A stretch of 64,000 nt of DNA. It comes from Micrasema longulum. Taxonomy: Eukaryota > Arthropoda > Insecta > Trichoptera > Brachycentridae. Below the pieces are notes generated by a model. That model was not told where the DNA came from. It saw only the letters and a program-made list of their open reading frames with translations, and searched no databases. Both the position numbers and the translations under genes were made by a program. Of this stretch, positions 11,354-21,700 are shown piece after piece (position 1 is the first letter of the stretch; each line of letters opens with the position of its first letter). The stretch spans positions 1-64,000 of the forward strand of contig JAGVSM010004994.1 in assembly GCA_022494885.1 (NCBI GenBank), read 5' to 3'.

Positions 11354-11796
11354 TTTTGACAAACCGTAAAATGTCAACAAAAACAATGCACCGAAAACTC
11401 GACGTTTTCGCAATTTATTAATATAGTATCGAAAGAACCAGCGCACACTGTCCGTCGCCGTTCTCATTCGCCAGAACTCTAGTCTAAAATTAAATAATTA
11501 CCCACAAAAACATAAATCTGTCCCGAATGCGATTGATCTGCCCATCTTTCCGTCAAAGCACGCCCACGAAGTTAGAAAATTACAAAAGCGAGAAGAAAAG
11601 CGCCCGACGCCAACGGAAGGAGGAAATCGGAAGATGACAGATGTGTTGCCAGTTTTGAGGTTGGCGGCCTTGTAAATCCACCCCACGAAATTCGAAAGGG
11701 CGAAATCTGTCAAAATGTGAAAAGCACTCTCGCTATAAATATCTACTGCATTTATGTGTGTTAATTGTGTCGGACACCGGGTACGTATTATTCTGA
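11354..11796. promoter_or_regulatory. XPR1: Probable XPR1 5' UTR and promoter region
   Basis: This unique sequence lies directly upstream of the XPR1 start. It is moderately GC-rich compared with the flanking AT-rich DNA. On the minus strand a TATTTATA stretch occurs near 11731-11738, but I cannot assign a transcription start. A 72-codon minus frame at 11498-11713 does not resemble any protein I know and is probably chance. Confidence 0.35.
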
Positions 11797-12232
11797 TGGG
11801 AAGTTGAAATTTATCTTAAATTTTATCTACAAAGTAAAATTAAGTTTTCTGTATGAAAAATATATGCTTACAATTTTTTTTTTACGAAAATACTTTGAAT
11901 TTTCATACAAATATACACAGTTTCGTACATAAATATCGATATTAGTTTATACCGTCTCAGTATATACCGATGAAGATAGCCGTTCATAATCGCGGCCCAG
12001 GGCCTCGATTATAATGGAAAGTTAACGAGGGTTATCTTCGACTGTCTATAAAGAAAAACCAAAATTTTTGTACGAAAATATTTGTATGGAAGTATTTTCG
12101 TCGGTAACCTATAATTGAGTTTAGAAGAAAACAATATATGCATATTCTGCTTTTCATACAGAAAACTTAATTTTACTTTGTAGATAAAATTGAAGATAAA
12201 TGTTAACTTCCCATTGTAATCGGGGCCCAGGA
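11797..12232. mobile_element. Long-TIR MITE upstream of XPR1
   Basis: The left arm (GGGAAGTTGAAATTTATCTT and on through about 11865) is the inverted complement of the right arm ending TTAACTTCCCATTGTAAT near 12220; the arms share about 65 bp. The centre at 11990-12050 holds a further terminus-like sequence, so this may be two elements in tandem. A partial copy is at 31205-31345. Confidence 0.75.
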
Positions 12233-12327
12233 GATGTTGTTGGGGAATTTGAATCCAATTAGAATCTCGTTGTAATTTAAATTCATACTTTTTCGGAAAA
12301 TTATTTCAGTAATTTTAATATTTTATA

Positions 12328-12328
12328 G

Positions 12329-12359
<31 letters not shown>

Positions 12360-12360
12360 C
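12328..12360. repeat. (TTTA)n microsatellite
   Basis: About eight consecutive ATTT/TTTA units, visible directly. Confidence 0.9.
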
Positions 12361-12484
12361 GGACAAAGTCCATTATAAACATTACAATTAAAAGAAATTT
12401 TTACAAAGGAATAAAAAAATATAAGGAACAGAAATAAGCAGCAAAGACAGATGATAGATTTTTAGATTAAGTAAAAAGCATAGG

Positions 12485-12720
12485 CTAACTATACAGATTC
12501 TTTAGCTGATTTGTAAAGAAAGACATCCTTACACCACAATAATCAAGATCTTGATGATCGTTCACCCGCCTGATCATTCTGGGCAAAGGCGACTGTGCAC
12601 CATAATTGGTCCTGTAGTGACCGAGGAAAAGCATTTCATTATTTCTTAGTCTACGGGTGGGAACGTTAAAAAGAATCTTTTGCAAAATTTCAGGGGCATC
12701 AATGAGACAGTTCATAATTT
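12485..12720 (-). mobile_element. LINE tail fragment, minus strand
   Basis: Reads FNVPTRRLRNNEMLFL, HYRTNYGAQSPLPRM and VNDHQDLDYCG. The same protein tail is seen on the plus strand at 20400-20600 and 57722-57960, so it is a repeated non-LTR C-terminus (RRLRN..LF..H.TNYG). Confidence 0.75.
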
Positions 12721-12884
12721 AGTTCATAGTTAAACTTTATATTGATTCGAGAAAGTTCGACGCACTCCGATTTTAATTTTGTTTATGTTGTCAATTAAGA
12801 ATCATCCTGGGTTGTACAGATTATTTATTTCAGATTTTCAGAAGCAACTTTCAGTTTTCACCCTTTAAATTGGAATTTTCCCGC

Positions 12885-13035
12885 CGTTTCGGCTCCCGGC
12901 CTATTTACGTGATTTGTATTGAAAAATATATGTAGAATCAGGTAAAGAACTCGAATCCACGATCGTCGGTGATTTCCGCGACGAAATCGGGCCCCGGAGA
13001 CGTCCGCCGTCGCCTCGCAAGGTTTCAGCTGACTG
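12885..13035. other. CpG-rich patch between UBR3 and XPR1
   Basis: In AT-rich surroundings, this stretch is GC-rich with many CpGs (for example TCCGCGACGAAATCGGG and CGTCCGCCGTCGCCTCGC). No convincing protein match or splice sites. It could be a regulatory element, a non-coding 5' exon of XPR1 or a repeat piece. Confidence 0.4.
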
Positions 13036-13344
13036 CCAGTGCCAGTGAATGAAAACAAAATTAAATTTTTATAGAGTATTTTATTTTCATTAAAAAAAAA
13101 ACAATAAAATTAATTTCACACGTATGTATCAAACAAATCAATGATATTTATATGTTTTTCTTAAATTCTTTCGCCTGTTGATTTTTGTGATTTTTATGAA
13201 AAAATATGGATGTTCAAACATAGGCGGAATGTGTAAAGTGATCACATAAATCAGCCGATGACAGGTCATAAACCCTGCGAATGCGTAGACTTTCATCCAA
13301 ATATATATATTTTTTTAATGTATATATATTTTTTCTTTTTCGCA

Positions 13345-13510
13345 TCAGGCCAGGAGGCCCAATTACCGTGGTGAATTACAGCACAAAACTACAAAACACC
13401 CAGGCTTGAGAAAAACCACATAATTTTTTCCAAAAAACCTCATAAGAATCGAATCTGGAACCTTCTATGCGTGAGTCGAGTGTCTTAGCCATCACACCAT
13501 GGAGGCAGCC
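13345..13510 (-). mobile_element. tRNA-derived SINE, family B
   Basis: On the minus strand it begins GGCTGCCTCCATGGTGTGAT, contains an A-box-like segment and a B-box-like GGTTCCAGATTCGATTC, then continues into a non-tRNA body. A closer-to-consensus copy lies at 45913-46078. Confidence 0.8.
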
Positions 13511-14135
13511 TAATATAATCTCAAAAAGTCTCAACCTCTATTGTATTAACCTATGGGGTGAAATTGAGAACTTGTTTTCTAACATTTGGGCATACTCAAA
13601 ATATTGTTGAAATTATCATCCATGCCATCAACACGGTTGCGGGCGGAGATTGGTAAAACACGATGCATTATTTTTATACTTCTGTTAGTTATTACAAATT
13701 TAATATCTATTTACTCACACACCTACCAAAACCAAAAAGGGGTGAGCTTATTTTTTAATTACTGATATCCTTAGGAATTTTATTTGGATACATCTCTAAT
13801 TTTTTCTGCTTACGTTAGTAGTCGGCATTACACAGAAAAGTTCGCCAAGTTTGACAGCTGGCATCTGGCTGGCTTGTTTGTCTTGCAGTGGGTTCTTGTC
13901 ATTCTTCTGAATGAGATTTGAGGCAAGTTTTAAATACAGTTCACAAAAATTAAAGTATGTGTGGAATTTGATTGTACAAACATAATTATATTGTAAGGAT
14001 TACCTTATTTATTAAAATAACACATGTTTCATGAACTTTGTCCATTCATTATCAGTAAAAGACTGAGTGTACTTTTTTAAAAAGGAATAATCTACTAAGC
14101 CTCTATTTTAGAGGCTCGTCACCGGGTGGTAAATA

Positions 14136-14282
14136 GAGAATGTGAAAGGAAGTTATGAAAAATACACCACAACAACCCGACCTATTGAGAAAAATCTTTC
14201 TTAGATTTATTTCTCGAAACTGGTGGGACTCGAACCTGCTCCGCCAGTTTCACAGTTGGCTGTATGACCAACTGCGCCTGTA
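14136..14282 (-). mobile_element. tRNA-derived SINE, family C
   Basis: On the minus strand it reads GGCGCAGTTGGTCATACAGC (A box) and GGAGCAGGTTCGAGTCCCAC (B box), followed by an unrelated body. No complete cloverleaf; a SINE head rather than a tRNA gene. Confidence 0.7.
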
Positions 14283-15451
14283 ATAATGTCTGAAGTATAA
14301 AAAATAGCTTGTATAGACTTTTTTATGTTTTTATTTTTAAAAGTGATTTTTTCTGGCAACATGATACCGTGCTACCTGATGTGAAAAACCTCTGTATTAA
14401 AAGCAAAATTTAAAAGAGAAAAACTCTTATGGAGAAATATTTATGTATGCTCATTTATATTTCATCTGATTTTCAAAATAAAAGTCGTCTTATTACAAAA
14501 AAGGACATTAAACTGAAAACTGTATATTAAACATATTGTAAAAATATATCAAATTTGTATGTTAATAAACCATTTTGATTCACGTGCCTTACGAAACTTA
14601 CCTTTTTAAAAAGTTAATGCAAGCTTTTTTTCATTGTTTTATATTGTAATTTCTAGTAAAACAAATTGAACTTTCGCATTACCCACGCAACATTTCAGTG
14701 GAGAAAACAGCATTCTTGCGCTATATTTATTTATAATAATGAACTCTCGGTAAAATGTGGCATAGTACAGCAGCCTGAAATGCGACGAGTGATGCGCATA
14801 TCAGATGGGCACGAGAGGAGGGTAAAGAAAAAGTGGGTGAATAAATTCAATACATATTATTTTATTTGACAATATTAATTTACAAACTCAAGCCAACATC
14901 GCTAAGGAAACAAGTAACAATGATGAATCTTCTGCGGTATAAAATATTGCATCGCACAACAAGACTTCCTACGGCACTTCCCACCGAGTCCCAGTTCACA
15001 GCAGTTCTCCAATATACTTGGACTAATCTAATATTACCTAAGGAGGGTCCAATCTCCCGACTCCTGATGCCTTACGCTAATCGAGTGTATTTGGTATAAT
15101 ACATTACCTCACCGGACCAACTACCGTCCTTCACTGTATTCTACACTCGTCCGTGACTATTCGCAGTCCGGGAGACAAAGCTTCCGGAAAATAAATTCAT
15201 TAAAAAAGTACTAAACAAATTTCTGGAAAATAAATACTTTAAAAAGGACACAATATTTATAAATGTAAATATTCCAAATTTTAATTTAAATACATTATTT
15301 ACATATTTAACCTCCGCTTCTGGAGGGGAGAAATAGTCGCGGAGCAGCGACGTCAGTAACCAATATATACATATAGATATTAATGTATGTACGCTCGTAT
15401 ATAGGGGAAGCTTTATATTAATATCGTATTAATTGAAGCGTCAAAATCACA
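14283..15451. other. Intergenic AT-rich sequence
   Basis: No gene supported. Bases 14870-15200 are moderately GC-rich with no recognisable protein. The rest is AT-rich. Confidence 0.4.
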
Positions 15452-15498
15452 TTTATTCGGCACTTCCGTGCCCGCCTTCCGCAATTGATTAATTTATT
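15452..15498 (-). promoter_or_regulatory. UBR3: UBR3 polyadenylation signals
   Basis: AATAAA occurs on the minus strand at 15498-15493 and again at 15457-15452, about 140 and 180 bases after the UBR3 stop codon. This fits a short 3' UTR. Cleavage sites are not determined. Confidence 0.6.
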
Positions 15499-15640
15499 AT
15501 TTACCTAGCTAAGCTAATATTACGCCTCATTTTCCAAACATGTAAAATTGGCGTACTCGGTTAAAGTGAACTGTCTGGCGATGGGACAGTATTCGGTAAG
15601 TTGGGATGGAGCGGAGACAAGCTGAGGGGGGCGGAGTCCA

Positions 15641-15758
15641 CTAGAGGGAGTCGCGGTGCCACACCCAGGTGCGCTTGGTGTGGTCGAAGCGATGCGCCAG
15701 CCACTGTTGCTCCAGCAAGTCGAAGCGGTCTTCCGACAGGTACAGCGGCTTGCCTCTT
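15641..15758 (-). CDS. UBR3: UBR3 exon 25, C-terminus
   Basis: Reads [20 protein letters not shown], then [12 protein letters not shown] and ends HRDSL before TAG. Matches the conserved last residues of UBR3. Phase 2 in. Confidence 0.96.
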
Positions 15759-18700
15759 CTGCAAGCCAAACATTATTATAATACACAAATCGGCAAATGT
15801 TACAGCGGCGTGAATTCACAACTTTACTTATCATTCCAAAACAAAAATATGTTGTTTCAGCAGACCCTCACATAGACATATGAGATGCTCGAAAAGGCAC
15901 ATTAAAATATCACAATTTAGTTTAAAATTTAACTCTGAAATAAATACAAAGTGTAATATATAATAATACATATTTATATAGGTTTTGAACAATAAAACGA
16001 GATAAATTAGTGTAACATTTTTAGGCAATTATATCATGTAAGTATATCTGAAGCCTTCCCTTACGTTCTTTAACCCAATTCATAATCAACCGTTTTCTTA
16101 ATTTCAACGGGCAGAATATCGAACATTATTGGTCCGAGATAATTGAATCCATTTCGAGCCTTAGACAAATGTATGCCAAGAACCACTCTTTATTTGCATA
16201 ATCATGTGTCATGAAATAAAGTGCTAGGTTTATATGAAGCAAAATAACCCTGATACAGATTTGTCTACTGCTACTACAGAACGACTGCTCGGTCCGAGTC
16301 GTGCTCGATATTTCTGTGAGGGCCGGTTTTATAAACATCCATAACTAAACCTGAAACCATTTTTGACTAATATTTGATATACCGGCCGATTATCGAGTTT
16401 TAAACATGTTCGTAGCGTTAAACGAGTCTTTAAAATAATGGTAATAACCTGATTTTGGCTGGTTAAATCCATTATTGCAATGTTATTTGATAATTTCTTT
16501 CGTTCTCCGCTTGATCAATTTGTTTTTTCTGTTTTTAAAAATCGTAAAACATTGTAGTTTTGTATATCGTAATGAATGAATCGTCAAGCATTGCAAATGT
16601 TGTAATTAATGTAAAATATGTATTTAAATCCAAAACAGAGCGATGTATTGTTTGCGCCTGACAGATAAAAACCAATATCATAGACAATTGACAAAAGATA
16701 ATAGAAATTATGGCTTAAATTTGAATTCCGATCAAAATACTTACCGGCGGCCGTCAATTGACAAAATTGGTTTATAAAACACACAACCGTCGGTTATCAT
16801 TAACGGAAGGTTAACGGTTTGATAGATTGTTTATGCGACCGGCCCTCGACGTGCTATAGGAGGTCCGGGAGAAGGATGGCAACTCACTTGAGGTCGCGAT
16901 CCTCCTCGTCGTAGTCGTCCAGGTAGAGCGAGCCCCACAGGCAGGCCCGCCGGCCGCGCACGATGATGATGTACGTGGAGGTCACCACCAGGAAGATGCC
17001 CGTGCCCCCGCCGCAGTCCATGGCGTGCTGCACGGCCTCGCACACGTCCTGCTGGCGGCAGCACTGCTGCTTGAGGCACACCACGGTCCCGCACAGCAGA
17101 CACACGGACGCCTCCTTGGGCCCGGCGCCGCACTGCGAGCAGATCCTCTCGTGGTAATACTACAATACAGACAATATAAAAAGTCTGTTAATGAAAATTT
17201 TCCGTGGAAATTCATTGTAATTTATTAAAGAAATGAAAAAAACAGCGATTGTCGAGACCCGAGATGTCAAAACTGGGTCACCGGTTATTCCAGATTTGTG
17301 GATTTAAGTTTCACAGGTCTTTTATTTCAAAATATCCCGATCCCGATGCACGATGATAGAAAATTACACTCGGTTCGAGGAAGTTTCCAAGTGAAGTGGG
17401 ATTAAATAATTTCTTTCACCAATTCACAAATCATCATAAATCAAGACTCGCATTGTAAATTTTAATAAAACAACAATTTATTTGTTTTTAAACAAAAACC
17501 ATTTATCATACACCAAAACTTCTTTTTGCGCGGTGTAAAAAGGTATACTAAAATAAGAGCCGACGGTGGATACGTTTACTTGTATAAACATCAATTCCAG
17601 ATTCAAAAAAATATTTATTGTTTATTACTTATTGTACCTTCATCGCCTACCATGCGAGAGGTCTCGCGTGGTAGGTTCCCGACATTAAATATTTATTGTA
17701 CCTTCATCGCCTACCACCCGAGAGGTCTCGCGTGGTAGGCGACATTAAATATTTATTGAAAAATATGTTTTCATACTAGAATATTTTCATAGACCCAAGA
17801 CTGGCAACTGAAGCATAACTGATCATCTTACCTTCATATAACAAAAAAAAAACAAGATACGCTGTGATCGGTGTACCAATGCAGTGCCCTATGCACCATT
17901 AGCTATGAAAAGGGATTATGATGTATGTATATTTTATTAAAAAATAAAGCATGACAATGAAATATTTTTAAAAAATTGTAACAAAAATTACTCAAAAAGA
18001 ATTTTTTATTTATATATAAGTTGAAAAAATATGTGTAGGAATAAGTTGGTTCTTTAAAAAGTGTATTAAGTATAGTTTACAAATATTGATAGTTTATATA
18101 AAAAGTAAAATCTCATTTTTACGTTTTCCAGTTTTTTACGCCGAAATGTTCAGGTTCCATTTTTCCTCACACATTCTCGTACAAATTCACAATAGATTCG
18201 CAGGACATTCACAATTGTACCTGTACTGTAACCTCTATTTTAAGATTAAATAAATAAATAAACCCATCATATTATTATTTAGAAAGAGTTTTAAATAAAA
18301 AGAATAAGCAAAAGAGCGATGCAGGGAAATTAAAACTTTATTACTACAGTCGAACTTGGTTATAACGATCACGGAAATAGCGAGATCTTGGATATAATGA
18401 GGAAACATTAGTTGACATTTTAGTATGTGGTTTTCTCCATACATTTATTCACTTTTGTAACGAGCTTCTTCTCAGACATACCGAACAAAAATACTGTTGA
18501 AAATTGATCAAAAACTCTTAAATTGTTTTCAATTCAATTGTCCAAATGGGGGACTAACTTTTCATCGACGCCGCTGGGCGTTGGGATCGGTTTACGTTTA
18601 TGATACTAAGTAAGTGTCTAAGTACCTGATTGGTGTTTTCGCCGACAATATTGACAAAGTATCACACAAATGGTTGAAAAAATCCAAGCTTTGTGAACTC

Positions 18701-21700
18701 AATAAGCACAGGCTCGGCACCTCATTACAATTTACAACTTCTTTTGTAGTTTATGAATGACATCCTTGTTTCGGGGGTTTTTAGAATGTTTTTTTTAAAT
18801 ATTCTATGGTTAATTCATAATAAACATTACGAGTGAGTGATGTCAAATAAGTTAAAATATAACTCTTGAATTGTAAACATGACTACTAACCAGCGGGATT
18901 GTTTCGATTTGCGAAAAAGTGGCTATTATTTGTAAAATAGAACGTGGTGCGAAATATGTCAAAGTGTGTAAAGTTTTTTCTATCCTCATCACATTGTCAA
19001 CATTGTGAATAAATACTAATTTATCTGCATTTGGAATGTTTGTAATCATTTCTTATAATTTTCAATACTGACTCGCCTACAATCTGTATTGAATGCCGCA
19101 GCGAGACTTATTTTCGGAATCTCTAAGTTCAGTCATATCACTCATCACATAAATTATTTTAATTAAATTACAAATTTAAAAGCTTCAATTAAATTAACTT
19201 AACAATAGAATCACCATGTAAAGCGCCCTTGAGGTATTTTATTAAGAAAATGGCGCTATATAAGTTATCCATAATAATAATAATAATAATGACAATGGCG
19301 ATTGGATTTAAAAAACCTTTCTCTGGTATAACGAGTAATGCTTATAACGAGCAAATTCAGTCAGTCCCGACTTTCTCGTAATAATCAAGTTCGACTGAAT
19401 TACACATTGTTAAACATTAGTTAGTTCAAAAAAAAAAAATATTTTTTTGTACAAAGTTATTTTAAAACCATGCATGTAAAAAGAGGTTCTAGTGAATTAA
19501 TTGAAAAAAAAAGTTCATGAATTAAAGTCGAGCAATAAAATTACTATCAAAAACGGAGGCGGGTTGCGCATGGATTGATGAGTGGATCGGGCCAAATAGT
19601 TAAGTGTTTTTATTGGTATGTTTTAATAAGATAAATGATAAAAGTATAATGTTATTTAATACGTATCGCGGGCGTGTTTCGATTCGATATGCCTAATTTA
19701 CGATAAAATAATTCTGCCAGATAGATATGGAGATAAACATCATCGTTCTCTCGGGGATATGAATACATAAACAAGGGCAAGAAATACATAATGGCGTGTA
19801 CTCACTGTGAAGAGGCGGTCGTAGTCCCGGGGCAGGCGGAGCAGCGCGGGCTGGCGCCAGGCGCGGTGCTGCGGCAGCAGGCGGCGCAGTGGGCAGAGCG
19901 CGCATAGCGCCGCCAGCTGCCGCGCCCAGCGCGCCACGAGCGCCTGCTCCGTGCCTCCCCCGCTGCCCCACCACTGCAGCCCCGCGCCCGCCCGAATGCA
20001 GCTCTCCTCTGGTAATACCACAACACGGATTATAGACTAACTGACATTATATTGTATAATTCCGAGTGTTGCGAGAACAAACTCGAGTATTTCAAAATAT
20101 AACAGTAAAATATCCCGCTTTACATTGAAAAAGAAATCCGAATAGAACAGAGTACTCGAAGAATTGAAGTACATTTAGTCGCTTACCGGGTGACACAAAC
20201 TCCAGGAAGCGGAACAGACTAGCGAACTCCCGGTCCTCGGTCGGGATGTGGGGGAGCTCCTCCCCGCACAGGTGATGGCGCAGGAGGGCCGCCACGCGCA
20301 GGTATGGCAGCAGCTGTTCCTGCACCTGCGGATCGGAGTATACAAATTTATAACGCACCGGTTATATTTAAAATATGTTCATTAATACGCAATTACATAC
20401 TGCACATATTCCGACTTGTAGGTTGAGAAACTATGAAGAACTGTTCATCGATCAGCATAGAACAAACTATGGCCTTAATTTTCCAATGACCCGTCTTTGT
20501 CGTATCGTTAACTCGAGACAAGATCTGGACTTTTTTGGTTAAAGTTTACAGCGGTTTAAACAAGCACTAAATAAATAGTCCAGATCTTGTCTCGATGTCC
20601 TTTATGTTTGTCAATACTACTTTTCTTTTTTTTAAATGTTTTTAACTATTCTTTCTTTTATTGTAATATTAAAACCCCATAAATTGTATAAATGGACATA
20701 TATGTTTGTTAATAAATAAATAAAGTACAAGCATTAGAAATTTAATCAAATTCATTGTCGTGGGTTACACAGATTGACAAACACTGAGTTTACAGATTGA
20801 AAGTTGGCGCAATTATTGTTTCTCGACGCAGGGGTGATTTATAGCTCCGAAGAGAAGGAGAAGGAGAAGAAGTACTAATAACTCCAAGCACTTCAGCTTT
20901 TAAGCTAGAATTCGTACTTAACTGAGCAGTTACCAGAGATCAACTACTAGAATCTGGGTGAATCAAATTATATGTCTCGCTAAAGAACCCGGTGAACCAA
21001 ATAAGGTAAGCGACAAGGTAGGCAGAGGCAGTATAATATGATTTTACAGGGGTGAAAGCCAAGGCGTACTCTAGTACCGAAGAGTTCCAAACATGGAAAG
21101 CAGGTTGATAGACTAGGGGAGCCCCGAGTGGGTGTCTTAATCAGAGAGTGTCAAATAAGATATGTAAGCAAAACGATAGGAAGACGACAAGGAATGCTCT
21201 CGACTTCTAGAGATAGAATCCATCTTACAAAAGCCAAAATTAAGAGGGGATAAATTTTAGGGGTCTTGCGGGGCATGGGGTAAGCACGGGTGGCTGACGG
21301 TGTGCCAGAAGAGTATCGCCTTGGAATGCCATTGAATATGCAAACCTATCCCATATCGCCAGCTCAAAGCAACAGTGAGAAAACACAGATATGTAATTCA
21401 ATTAAATAAATTAATGTTTTCAAGTAATTTAATATTTTTTTTGTTTTTTTTTTTTTGTTTATTTTTCCATACTGTTACATATTATGCATGTATTAAATTA
21501 CATATTTTATACATTATATTTATTAAACATTAGAAGAGAAAAAATACATATTCTAAAAATAAACATAGCCTTAAATTTGGAAAAAATATTGAAGCTAGAT
21601 AGTTAACCCATCTGAAAATATAGTATTTATAATCAAATTTAAATAATTTAACTAACTTTTAGGGCCATTATCTCAATACACAGTTTTAATTAACAACTCG

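Noticed and set aside
17631..17754. CRISPR-like repeat array
   Set aside because: Only two units, in a eukaryotic SINE; explained by duplication of the tRNA-like head.
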